Source: Anomaloglossus baeobatrachus (lineage: Eukaryota > Chordata > Amphibia > Anura > Aromobatidae). Taken from it: 64,000 nt of DNA. The notes beneath the pieces are model-generated. The model saw nothing but the letters and a program-made list of their open reading frames with translations. It was not told the DNA's origin and searched no databases. Position numbers and translations under genes: made by a program. This document shows positions 21,534 through 32,288 of the stretch, piece by piece. Within the stretch, counting starts at the first letter, position 1. Every line of letters starts with the position of its first letter. The stretch is taken from assembly GCF_048569485.1 (NCBI RefSeq), contig NC_134357.1, positions 110,530,744-110,594,743 on the forward strand. The letters are read 5' to 3'.

Positions 21534-21705
21534 GTGTCCATCAATTTAAGTGATTTTCCTGCACCCCCCAGCCCTTCCAGAAAAGTGCTCAAATTTCCCA
21601 TTGACTTCCTTTATACTTATTACTTGAGTCGAGCCCATCTGAGTGTCCCACTTGCGCAATTCGAGTACCAAGCACTCGAGCATTTTAGTACTCGTTCATC
21701 ACTGT
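21534..21705. mobile_element. Terminal fragment of a related hAT element
   Basis: The right end, read inwards, is AGTGATGAACGAGTACTAAA, close to the left end of the intact hAT at 13905 (AGTGATGAGCGAGTACTAAA). Subterminal ACTCG/CGAG motifs follow. It may be the displaced right end of the decayed relic that begins at 9471, which would mean the intact element jumped into the older one, but no target duplication confirms this. Confidence 0.5.
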
Positions 21706-21719
21706 TAGAGATACATTGT

Positions 21720-23133
21720 ACATAGAAATGTATTTTTATGCACTATCTACCTGTACTCTTGAGGGGAAAAAAGGCATATTTTTTTCTTCCTATGAAATTA
21801 CTAAAAAAAATTTTTGGGGGGTTTTGTTTTTGCATGTCAGAACTGCACAAAATTTAGAAATAAACATTTCTGACATGCAAAAACAAAACCCCAAAAAATG
21901 AGTGACTAATATAGCCACCTTTCTTTATGATGACACTCGACAGCCTACCATCCATAGATTCTGTCAGTTGCTTGATCTGTTTATGATCAACATTGTGCGC
22001 AGCAGCCACCACAGCCTCCTTGACACTGTTCCGAGAGGTGCAGTTTTCCCTCCCTGTAGATCTTACATTTTATGGGGGACCACAGGTTCTCTAGGGGGTT
22101 CAGATCAGGTGAACAAGGGGGCCATGTCATTATTTTTTCATCTTTTAGACCTTTACTGGCCAGCCACGCTGTGGAGTAGTTGGATGCATGTAATGGAGCA
22201 TTGTCCTGCATGAAAATCATGTTTTTCTTGAACGATACCGACTTCTTCCGGTACCACTGCTTGAAGAAGGTGTCTTCCAGAAACTGGCAGTAGGTCTGGG
22301 AGTTGAGCTTCACTCCATGCTCAACCCAAAAAGGTCCCACAAGTTCATCTTTGATGATACCAGCCCATACCAGTACCCCACCTCCACCTTGCTGGCGTCT
22401 GAGTCAGAGTGGAGCTCTCTGCCCTATACTAATCCAGCCTCTAGCCCATCCATCTGGTCCATCAAGAGTCACTCTCATTTCATCAGTCCATAAAACCTTT
22501 AAAAAAAATCAGTCTTAAGATATTTCTTGGCCCAGTCTTGACGTTTTATTTTATGTTTCTTGTTCAAAGGTGTTCATTTTTCAGCCTTCCTTACCTTGGC
22601 CATGTCCCTAAGTATGGCACACCTTGTGCTTTTTGATACTCCAGTAATTGCAGCTCTGAAATATGGCCAAACTGGTGGCAAATGGCATCTTGGCAGCTTC
22701 ACGCTTGATTTTCCTCAATTCATGGGCAGTTATTTTTTGCGCCTTTTTTGCCCAGCATGCTTCTTGCGACACTGTTGGCTATTTGCCACGAAACGTTTGA
22801 TTGTTCGGTGATCACGCTTCAAAAGTTTGGCAATGGCAAGACTGCTGCATTCCTCTGCAAGACATCTCCCAATTTTGGACTATTCAGAGCCCGTCAAATC
22901 TCTCTTCTTTGCCATTTTGCCAAAGGAAAGGAAGTTGCCTAATAATTAAGCACACCTTATACAGGGTGTTGATGTCATTACACCACACCCCTCCTCATTA
23001 CAGAGATGCACATCACCTGATTTACTTAATTGGTAGTTGGCTCTCAAGCCTATACAGCTTGGAGTAGGACAACATGTATAAAAAGTATCATGTGATCAAA
23101 ATACTCATTTGCCTAATAATTCTGCACACAGTG
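21720..23133 (-). mobile_element. Decayed Tc1-like transposon
   Basis: The right terminus is a Tc1-type inverted repeat: CACTGTGTGCAGAATTATTA read inwards from 23133, with TA at 23134-23135. On the minus strand 21987-22340 still reads as a Tc1 transposase C terminus: MQDNAPLHA (second catalytic Asp) and PPCSPDLNPLENLW (the Glu of DD34E), then TYC and FLED text upstream. The N-terminal part (22500-22900) is present but broken by shifts and stops. The left terminal repeat could not be found and the left edge is uncertain; an odd fold-back at 21806-21900 occupies that region. It is not functional. Confidence 0.8.
21806..21900. repeat. Fold-back at the damaged left edge of the Tc1 relic
   Basis: The text TTGGGGGGTTTTGTTTTTGC followed by ATGTCAGAA is mirrored about 30 bases later by TTCTGACATGCAAAAACAAA followed by ACCCC. 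The arms are about 30 bases. Only one arm is expected from the element, so this is probably a local inverted duplication. Confidence 0.75.
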
Positions 23134-23135
23134 TA

Positions 23136-23841
23136 GAAGCTTACAAAGAAAAAAGTCACAAAAAATGCAGAGTTCTTCAGTGTCTTTAGCTGTATTATTG
23201 ACAAGAGTTTTCATGAAATCACATCTACTTTGCTGGGACATTTAAGTCGCGTTCAAATGTAGCGTAAATGCTGTGGTTTTTTTTGCTGCCTTTTTTTTGC
23301 ATAAACTTTCTGCTGTTTATAATAGTCCAAGCATAGGGTATGTGATATCATGAAAACTCCTGATGACAGAAAAGACACTGCTAAACTGTGCAGTTTTGGT
23401 GCTTTTTTTTTTCTTTATCTGCTTCTCTGTGGAGCCTACAAAAAAATGAATGTAAAAAAACTGCAGTTATTTTTTAAGTGGAGAAACAAAGTTTTTTCAC
23501 GGCCAGATTTTGTCAGAAATATCAGTCATCAGCAGCAGTGTCCTACAGAATTACATTAGACAAAGTGCCATCCGATAAAAAAATCAAAGCAGTCGTCCGA
23601 TTTATACAGTAATGTAAGCGATCCCCTTACAATAAAAATTGCAGGCAGGCTCTTAATCAGCACATTCATTATTTATATTCACCTATGCACAATACACGGG
23701 CACCTGAACAGGCAATAGATTCAATATCATGTGCTACTAAAGAGCAAACCACGGATGTTCCTATAAGATTGTGCCAGCCATTGAAGCCTCCAAAAAAAAT
23801 CAGGACCAATGCTGACATTTTTGCTATTAAAAACTGCTTTA
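23136..23841. other. No gene seen
   Basis: The interval is AT-rich and non-coding on inspection. Nothing here gave terminal repeats, a domain or an RNA structure I could support. Confidence 0.4.
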
Positions 23842-24590
23842 TTAAAGCGCACCAATCACCAGGATTTTCCTATATAAACTAAAGCCAGTGCAATACCGGC
23901 GCTATCAGTCTGATTCTATACATACCTTTAGTTCTCAGCTAGGATGTATAGGTTTTGAAACACAAGGAAGTAAAGTTTGCGAAATGAAGTTTTTAGATTG
24001 GCAGCTGCAGACCAGATAATAGCTGGGGTGGGTTTTGATAGTGCTTTCTGCCCCCTGCCTGTTGTTCCTCCCCCTATTTGTTATTTATGCTAATTCTAGT
24101 ATAGAAGCATTTTACTAATGGTTGTGGCTAAATCAAAGTGGCTAGAAGGACCTTGCTGATATAATACCCATGTGACCAGAAGGGGCGGGGCATCAGCCAA
24201 CATAGCTGATACCAGGAAGCAACATTATTTTCTGTTGTCTGAGGACCTACCCCTTCTGGTCACATGGGTATGACGTCTGCACAGGTCCTTCTAGTCACAA
24301 CCATCAGTAAAATGTTTCTGTAATGGAATGAGCATAAATAACACATAAAGGGGGGGGGGACAACAGGCAGGAGGGCAAGAATCACTATGAAAACCCACTC
24401 CAGCTATTATCTGCTTGGCAGCTGCTGCAAATCAAACAGCTGCTTATATTACAAACTTTACTTGCTTGTGATTAAAAAAACTATACATCCTAGCTGACAA
24501 CTAAAGGTATGTATAGATTCAGCCTTATAGTGCCAGTATAGTACTGGCTTTAGGTTATATATGAAAATCCTGGTGATTGGTGAGCTTTAA
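23842..24590. mobile_element. Long-TIR TTAA MITE, copy 2
   Basis: TTAA lies at both edges (23842-23845 and 24587-24590). The ends read AGCGCACCAATCACCAGGAT and AGCTCACCAATCACCAGGAT from outside in, and the arms continue inverted for roughly 330 bases each. It is the same family as 6399-7117 and is slightly better preserved at its ends. Non-coding. Confidence 0.85.
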
Positions 24591-25321
24591 TGTCCTGCCT
24601 CTCGGAGTCAGCCACCCAGTGGTTCTACAACTCACTTTGGTCTTGTTCACATGACCATATTTTCGGTCCAAGTGTTATCCTTAAAAAAAAACAAACAGCT
24701 CTCACAGGCAGTATACATGACCGATTTCTTTCACTGACAGAATTTGTGTGGGAAGCAGCATGCATGATTTTCCTCTGGAAATTTATGGGTGCAGGAAAAA
24801 AATCGGATGCCAAATTATAGATACATTGTAATTCTGTAACATAGGAAACTGTAAATGGTTAATAGCTGCTGTAAAAAAAAATGCATTGTACATGGGTAAC
24901 TAGAGAGAAGACTATCATCCTACTTCTCTGGATGAAACTCTGACCAATCTTTTATATAGTCATGAGGCAAAGCTGATGCTTTGAGATTCCAGCATTCATG
25001 TTTATTTTTTTGAGTACATAACTCAATTATTTTTCTAAAATTTTATTTATGAAGTATTACAAGTCAACAGTGACATACCATAAAACTCAAAATCTCTAAG
25101 GACCCTAACTATCATAGTTCATTAGAATTGATTTCATATTGGGTAGGGGTACTTTTAAGGCTCCAGGGCCCGGGTACAACTTCGACCACTGCATCTATTA
25201 TAATTATACCCCTACATGTCAACTCTGCTACATCTGAAGATTGGTGAAGTTAATCCACTGTCAACTAGTGCTTTGCTACCCTCTTGTGCTTTATTTTGCA
25301 AATGACATGCAGAGGAACTTT
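24591..25321. other. No gene; one half of a dispersed repeat pair
   Basis: The part at about 24825-24965 (GTAATTCTGTAACATA ... TTCTCTGGATGAAA ... TTTTATATAGTCATGAG) resembles 45330-45470 in the same orientation. The rest is AT-rich without a recognisable feature. Confidence 0.45.
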
Positions 25322-25654
25322 GTGTAAATCAGTGGTCTCCAACTCGGCTGGGTGTATGGGCCGCACAGAGGAAAAAAATAATTTGGGGGGCTGCATTCTT
25401 TGCAGGACAAAGTGACATTTTTATTGGTACCATATATATTTTTTACACACCTTTGGATGACTGATTTTCAACATTTTTCACTTATTTATTATAACAAATG
25501 TGCACATTCTTTGGTTAAATCTAAAAAAAAATAAAATTTGATGTTAAAAAAAAGTCATGCCTTATTTTGTTTTTTTTTTACATTTTATCCCTTTCTTGTA
25601 ACTAATAGTGTTACAATTATCACTATATAGAAATTTTGACCAACATCTTTTAGT

Positions 25655-27650
25655 AATGTTCCCTATCCTATAGTAATGTGCCCACCTTGTCCCCATCCTA
25701 TAGTAATGACCCTAGCCTTGTCCCTATTCTATAGTCATGTTCCCACCTTGTCCCCATCCTATAGTCATGTGCCCACCTTGTCCCTATTCTATAGTCATGT
25801 GCCCACCTTGTCCCCATCCTATAGTCATGTGCCCACCTTGTCCCCATCCTATAGACATGTGCCCACCTTGTCCCCATCCTATAGTCATGTGCCCACCTTG
25901 TCCCTATTCTATAGACATGTGCCCACCTTGTCCCCATCCTATAGACATGTGCCCACCTTGTCCCCATCCTATAGACATGTGCCCACCTTGTCCCCATCCT
26001 ATAGACATGTGCCCACCTTGTCCCCATGCTATAGACATGTGCCCACCTTGTCCCCATCCTATAGACATGTGCCCACCTTGTCCCCATCCTATAGTCATGT
26101 GCCCACCTTGTCCCTATTCTATAGACATGTGCCCACCTTGTCCCCATCCTATTGTCATGTGCCCACCTTGTCCCCATCCTATAGACATGTGCCCACCTTG
26201 TCCCCATCCTATAGACATGTGCCCACCTTGTCCCCATCCTATAGACATGTCCCCACCTTGTCCCCATCCTATAGACATGTGCCCACCTTGTCCCCATCCT
26301 ATAGACATGTGCCCACCTTGTCCCCATGCTATAGACATGTGCCCACCTTGTCCCCATGCTATAGACATGTGCCCACCTTGTCCCCATCCTATAGACATGT
26401 GCCCACCTTGTCCCCATCCTATAGTCATGTGCCCACCTTGTCCCTATTCTATAGACATGTGCCCACCTTGTCCCCATCCTATAGTCATGTGCCCACCTTG
26501 TCCCCATCCTATGGTCATGTGCCCACCTTGTCCCCATCCTATAGACATGTGCCCACCTTGTCCCCATCCTATAGACATGTGCCCACCTTGTCCCCATCCT
26601 ATAGACATGTGCCCACCTTGTCCCCATCCTATAGACATGTGCCCACCTTGTCCCCATCCTATAGACATGTGCCCACCTTGTCCCCATGATATAGACATGT
26701 GCCCACCTTGTCCCCATCCTATAGACATGTGCCCACCTTGTCCCCATCCTATAGTCATGTGCCCACCTTGTCCCTATTCTATAGACATGTGCCCACCTTG
26801 TCCCCATCCTATAGACATGTGCCCACCTTGTCCCCATCCTATAGTCATGTGCCCACCTTGTCCCTATTCTATAGACATGTGCCCACCTTGTCCCCATCCT
26901 ATTGTCATGTGCCCACCTTGTCCCCATCCTATAGACATGTGCCCACCTTGTCCCCATCCTATAGACATGTGCCCACCTTGTCCCCATCCTATAGACATGT
27001 CCCCACCTTGTCCCCATCCTATAGACATGTGCCCACCTTGTCCCCATCCTATAGACATGTGCCCACCTTGTCCCCATGCTATAGACATGTGCCCACCTTG
27101 TCCCCATGCTATAGACATGTGCCCACCTTGTCCCCATCCTATAGTCATGTGCCCACCTTGTCCCCATCCTATAGTCATGTGCCCACCTTGTCCCCATCCT
27201 ATGGTCATGTGCCCACCTTGTCCCTATCCTATAGACATGTGCCCACCTTGTCCCCATCCTATAGACATGTGCCCACCTTGTCCCCATCCTATAGACATGT
27301 GCCCACCTTGTCCCCATCCTATAGACATGTGCCCACCTTGTCCCCATCCTATAGACATGTGCCCACCTTGTCCCCATGATATAGACATGTGCCCACCTTG
27401 TCCCCATCCTATAGACATGTGCCCACCTTGTCCGCATCCTATAGTCATGTGCCCACCTTGACCCTATTCTATAGACATGTGCCCACCTTGTCCCCATCCT
27501 ATAGACATGTGCCCACCTTGTCCCTATCCTATAGACATGTGCCCACCTTGTCCCCATCCTATAGTCATGTGCCCACCTTGTCCCCATCCTATAGACATGT
27601 GCCCACCTTGTCCCTATTCTATAGTAATGTCCCCATCCTGTAGTAATGGG
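25655..27650. repeat. 30-bp minisatellite, about 65 units, with a higher-order duplication
   Basis: The unit is approximately ATAGACATGTGCCCACCTTG followed by TCCCCATCCT. Marked variants recur together at fixed offset: ATTGTCATG at 26151 and 26901, CCCCACCTTG at 26251 and 27001, the pair of CCATGCT units at about 26330/26360 and 27075/27105 (all 750 apart), then ATGGTCATG at 26511 and 27201 and CCATGAT at about 26685 and 27375 (690 apart). So a block of about 23-25 units was duplicated and one copy then lost or gained two units. The long frames on both strands (up to 629 codons) are artefacts of the period. Confidence 0.97.
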
Positions 27651-28075
27651 GGGGCAGTGGCGGCGGGTGAAAGGTGATAATTTACCGATCGCTCTCGGCT
27701 TTCACCCACAGATTCCTGAGTGAAGCTGAGGGGGCGGTCTCTGGCCCCAGATCCACAGTGATTGGACAGATCGGTCACAAGGCCGGTCTCTCCAATCAGA
27801 GCTGTGGGTGGGTGAAACTGAGGTCATCCAGCTCCAGCCAATGATCGGTGCTACAGCTGCACTGATCAGGGCTGGATTTCAATGTTACAGCCATTTTCAA
27901 TGGCTGGAACATTACAGTGGCTGTGATTGGCTGACGAACGCCGCACAGCCAATCACAGCCTCCGTAGGTCCGGGAAGGAGACACCACCCCTCCTGAGGTC
28001 CCCTCCTCCCCGAATCTAAGGTATTTGCTATTTGCAATGCAAACAGCAATCGCAGCCTCCGGGGCTGCGATTTTG

Positions 28076-28143
28076 CCATGACGTACTGGGTATGTCATGG
28101 GTCCTTAGGTACCAGGGAGCCATGATGTACCCAGTACGTCATA
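28076..28143. repeat. Short inverted repeat within the hAT right arm
   Basis: CATGACGTACTGGGTATGTC at the left faces ATGTACCCAGTACGTCAT at the right with a loop of about 25 bases. It may be the end of an older element trapped within the hAT. Confidence 0.6.
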
Positions 28144-28746
28144 GGTCGCTAAGAGGTTAATGTGCCGTCCTTCACATACACAAAAAATAAAAAAACACCA
28201 TTCTTCTCACCTGTCCCGCGTTCACTCATCTCTGCTTCTTGCTGTCTGCAGGCCGTGCCCCGGTGACTATTGCGGCCGGTGCAGGGGCCGCAGCCCCTGG
28301 CAGCGATTTATGTCAGATCAGATGGTTGTTTTGCCGGCGCTGCGCGCGCACAGTCCTTGCCTCTGAGAACGCAGCGCCGGCAAAACACTCATCTAACAAA
28401 GTGCAGACAGTGGCTGCGGCCCCTGCACCGGCCGCGATAGTGAACAGGGGCATGAGACTGGGGGCCGCACGAAGCAGCCCGACGGGCCGCATACGGCCCG
28501 CGGGCCGCGTGTTTGAGACCCCTGGTGTAAATCGATCATCAGTAAAGATGAGCAAATAAAATTGAGTGGGATTGAATTCTACTCAAAGTTTGCAAAATCC
28601 ATGCTCATCAAAATGTGGATTTTGCTTTAATTCACTCCTGCTGGCCGCCATTTATTTCTGAACTATAATCAGCCTATAAAAAAAGGTATAAATAAAAGAT
28701 TATACTTACCTTGATGCGCACCTCTCTGGCACCTCCACTACTCTTA

Positions 28747-29327
28747 GGCGGGCTTTGCACGTTGCGACATCGCAAGCCGATGCTGCGATGTCGCACGCGA
28801 TAGTCCCCGCCCCCGTCGCAGGTACGATATCTTGTGATAGCTGGCGTAGCAAAAATTATCGCTACGCCAGCTTCACATGCACTCATCTGCCCTGCGACCG
28901 TTGCTCAGGCCGGCGACCCGCCTCCTTCCTAAGGGGGCGGGTCATGCGGCATCATAGCGACGTCACACGGCAGGTGGCCAATAGCGGTGAAGGGGCGGAG
29001 TTGAGCAGGATGTAAACATCCCGCCCACCTCCTTCCTTCCGTATAGCCGCCGGCGGCAGGTAGGAGATGTTCCTCGCTCCTGCGGCTTTACACACAGCGA
29101 TGTGTGCTGCCGCAGGAACGAGGAACAGCATCGTACCTGTCGCGGCAGCGTAATTATGAAAAAGTCGGAGCCTACAACAATGATATGATAACGACGCTTT
29201 TGCGCTCGTTAATCGTATCATCTAGGATTTACACACAACGATGTCGAAAGTGACGCCGGATGTGCGTCACTTTCGATTTGACCCCACCGACATCGCACGT
29301 GCGATGTTGCAACGTGCAAAGCCACCC
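28747..29327. mobile_element. Harbinger-like MITE, first of a head-on pair
   Basis: TTA flanks both ends (28744-28746 and 29328-29330). The inverted ends are GGCGGGCTTTGCACGTTGCG and, read inwards from the right, GGGTGGCTTTGCACGTTGCA. A 3-bp TTA or TAA target and GG-starting ends fit PIF/Harbinger MITEs. The interior matches the next element in reverse complement. It is non-coding. Confidence 0.82.
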
Positions 29328-29330
29328 TTA

Positions 29331-29913
29331 AGGGGGCTTTACACGCTGCGACATCGCTAATGCGGAGTCCTTGGGGTCACGGAATTTTTGACGCACATCC
29401 GGCCGCATTAGCGATGCCGTTGCATGTGACACCGATAAGCGATTTTGCATCGTTGCAAAAACGTGCAAAATCGCTAATCGGCGACATGGGGGTCCATTCT
29501 TAAAAATCGTTACTGCAGCAGTAACGAAGTTGTTCCTAGTTCCTGCGGCAGCACACATCGCTGCATGTGACGCCGCAGGAACGAGGAAGCTCCCCTTACC
29601 TGCCTCCCGGCTGCTAAGCAGAAGGAAGGAGGTGGGCGGGATGTTACGTCCCGCTCATCTCCGCCCCTCCGCTGCTATTGGGCGTCAGTTCAGTGACGCT
29701 TCAGTGACGTTGCTGTGACGCCGCACGGACCGCCCCCTTAGAAAGGAGGCGGTTCGCCGGTCACAGCGACGTCGCTGGACAGGTAAGTATGTGTGACGGC
29801 TCTGGGCGATGTTGTGCGGCACGGGCAGCGATTTGCCCGTGTCGCGCAACAGATGGGGCCGGGTACCCACACTAGCGATATCGGGACCGATATCGCAGTG
29901 TGTAAAGTAGCCT
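29331..29913. mobile_element. Harbinger-like MITE, second of a head-on pair
   Basis: It begins directly after the shared TTA at 29328-29330 and ends before TTA at 29914-29916. The ends read AGGGGGCTTTACACGCTGCG and, from the right, AGGCTACTTTACACACTGCG. The middle (CTGCGGCAGCACACATCGCT, GAAGGAAGGAGGTGGGCGGG) is the reverse complement of the matching part of 28747-29327, so these are two copies of one family in opposite orientation. Confidence 0.82.
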
Positions 29914-30102
29914 TTAGGGATTAGACTCAGGGTCTCGGGAATATTAAATTGCCAGTAAATTAATTCGTTATTCCCATATAGAATTTTCTTCTTTATTCAT
30001 TAAATATATGAAAAACACACCACAGTGTAAATATAAATACGGAAAGTGACCAAAAGGTCAATTCACAGTATCAATTGAACGTGCATAAAAACACAATACA
30101 TA

Positions 30103-31753
30103 CAGTTAGGTCCAGAAATATTTGGACAGTGACACAATTTTCGCGAGTTGGGCTCTGCATGCCACCACATTGGATTTGAAATGAAATCTCTACAACAGAA
30201 TTCAAGTGCAGATTGTAACATTTAATTTGAAGGTTTGAACAAAAATATCTGATAGAAATTGTAGGAATTGTACACATTTCTTTACAAACACTCCACATTT
30301 TAGGAGGTCAAAAGTAATTGGACAAATAAACCAAACCCAAACAAAATATTTTTATTTTCAATATTTTGTTGCGAATCCTTTGGAGGCAATCACTGCCTTA
30401 AGTCTGAAACCCATGGACATCACCAAACGCTGGGTTTCCTCCTTCTTAATGCTTTGCCAGGCCTTTACAGCCGCAGCCTTCAGGTCTTGCTTGTTTGTGG
30501 GTCTTTCCGTCTTAAGTCTGGATTTGAGCAAGTGAAATGCATGCTCAATTGGGTTAAGATCTGGTGATTGACTTGGCCATTGCAGAATGTTCCACTTTTT
30601 TGCACTCATGAACTCCTGGGTAGCTTTGGCTGTATGCTTGGGGTCATTGTCCATCTGTACTATGAAGCGCCGTCCGATCAACTTTGCGGCATTTGGCTGA
30701 ATCTGGGCTGAAAGTATATCCCGGTACACTTCAGAATTCATCCGGCTACTCTTGTCTGCTGTTATGTCATCAATAAACACAAGTGACCCAGTGCCATTGA
30801 AAGCCATGCATGCCCATGCCATCACGTTGCCTCCACCATGTTTTACAGAGGATGTGGTGTGCCTTAGATCATGTGCCGTTCCCTTTCTTCTCCAAACTTT
30901 TTTCTTCCCATCATTCTGGTACAGGTTGATCTTGGTCTCATCTGTCCATAGAATACTTTTCCAGAACTGAGCTGGCTTCATGAGGTGTTTTTCAGCAAAT
31001 TTAACTCTGGCCTGTCTATTTTTGGAATTGATGAATGGTTTGCATCTAGATGTGAACCCTTTGTATTTACTTTCATGGAGTCTTCTCTTTACTGTTGACT
31101 TAGAGACAGATACACCTACTTCACTGAGAGTGTTCTGGACTTCAGTTGATGTTGTGAACGGGTTCTTCTTCACCAAAGAAAGTATGCGGCGATCATCCAC
31201 CACTGTTGTCATCCGTGGACGCCCAGGCCTTTTTGAGTTCCCAAGCTCACCAGTCAATTCCTTTTTTCTCAGAATGTACCCGACTGTTGATTTTGCTACT
31301 CCAAGCATGTCTGCTATCTCTCTGATGGATTTTTTCTTTTTTTCAGCCTCAGGATGTTCTGCTTCACCTCAATTGAGAGTTCCTTAGACCGCATGTTGTC
31401 TGGTCACAGCAACAGCTTCCAAATGCAAAACCACACACCTGTAATCAACCCCAGACCTTTTAACTACTTCATTGATTACAGGTTAACGAGGGGGACGCCT
31501 TCAGAGTTAATTGCAGCCCTTAGAGTCCCTTGTCCAATTACTTTTGGTCCCTTGAAAAAGAGGAGGCTATGCATTACAGAGCTATGATTCCTAAACCCTT
31601 TCTCCGATTTGGATGTGAAAACTCTCATATTGCAGCTGGGAGTGTGCACTTTCAGCCCATATTATATATATAATTGTATTTCTGAACATGTTTTTGTAAA
31701 CAGCTAAAATAACAAAACTTGTGTCACTGTCCAAATATTTCTGGACCTAACTG
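30103..31753 (-). mobile_element. Nearly complete Tc1-like transposon
   Basis: The inverted ends are CAGTTAGGTCCAGAAATATT at the left and the same from the right, flanked by TA at 30101-30102 and 31754-31755. The length of 1651 bp is standard for Tc1. The terminal repeats still match for more than 30 bases, so the insertion is comparatively recent. It carries one transposase gene on the minus strand. Confidence 0.92.
30358..31394 (-). pseudogene. Tc1 transposase with one N-terminal frameshift
   Basis: The main frame (30358-31308) gives 316 residues: the second half of the paired-type DNA-binding region (GVAKSTVGYIL), the GRPR AT-hook-like motif (RPGRPRM), then the DDE core with WTDETK, VQMDNDPKHT and SPDLNPIEHAF, that is the DD34E set with all three acidic residues present. 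An upstream ATG at 31394 opens a frame reading MRSKELSIEVKQNILRLKK, the expected N terminus. It is out of phase with the rest because of a single-base loss in the A-rich tract at about 31328-31345. The family normally has about 340 residues, which fits the two parts together. The enzyme would catalyse cut-and-paste at TA; this copy probably makes no full protein. Confidence 0.9.
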
Positions 31754-32288
31754 TAGATTGATTGTCACAATACATAGATTGATTGTATAAGGTTCACATA
31801 GCAGGTAAACATAGCTAGCAAAAAGTTAGCTTGAGGACTGTAATCAGGCTGTGTCATATACTGGATGATTCAATAAACTGTACAGTCCAAAAGAGGTCCA
31901 AGTTGCCATATAGATCCAGGCAGTTATATGCTAGTATTGTCCATGCATCCTCAATTGCAGCGTGAACCATCAATCATCACATAAGTCTCCACCTCGATGC
32001 GTTTCCCCACATATATAAACGTGGTTCAACATGAGGCCAATAGGTATAACATCAGATATGCAGGTCCATGGAGCCAGGAATCCACCAGAATCAGCAGTGG
32101 TGCAGACAATGCTGCAGAGATGAACACCACCACGGTCCACAGAGGCGTCATGACGTCAATTGCACGTTCAATTGATACTGTGAATTGACCTTTGGGTCAC
32201 TTTCCGTATTTATATTTACACTGTGGTGTGTTTTTCATATATTTAATGAATAAAGAAAAAAAATCTATATGGGAATAACGAATTAATT

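Larger units (their letters stand above)
25330..28524. mobile_element. Non-autonomous hAT transposon with perfect 8-bp target duplication
   Basis: The ends are CAGTGGTCTCCAACTCGGC at the left and, in reverse complement, CAGGGGTCTCAAACACGCG at the right. Both sides are flanked by the identical octamer GTGTAAAT (25322-25329 and 28525-28532), the hAT target size. The end sequence resembles the Charlie/ZBED-like hAT ends of vertebrates. Inside are an AT-rich left arm, a 2-kb 30-bp minisatellite and a GC-rich right arm with its own palindromes (such as 28076-28143). No transposase is present. The intact duplication suggests an insertion that is not very old. Confidence 0.9.
29958..32288. mobile_element. 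Long-inverted-repeat element interrupted by a Tc1 transposon
   Basis: The 128-base left arm (29958-30085) is almost identical to the reverse complement of 32161-32288, with only a few mismatches. The ends start AATTAATTCGTTATTCCC. Removing the Tc1 insertion (30103-31753) leaves about 680 bp, a MITE-sized element. The flanking target duplication is unclear (TA at the left, TG at the right). Superfamily unknown. It is non-coding apart from the inserted transposon. Confidence 0.75.

Noticed and set aside
25676-27587. Very long open frames on both strands (up to 629 codons)
   Set aside because: The 30-bp unit is a multiple of three and lacks stops in several frames, so all these frames are products of the minisatellite. 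Unit variants are not biased to third positions.
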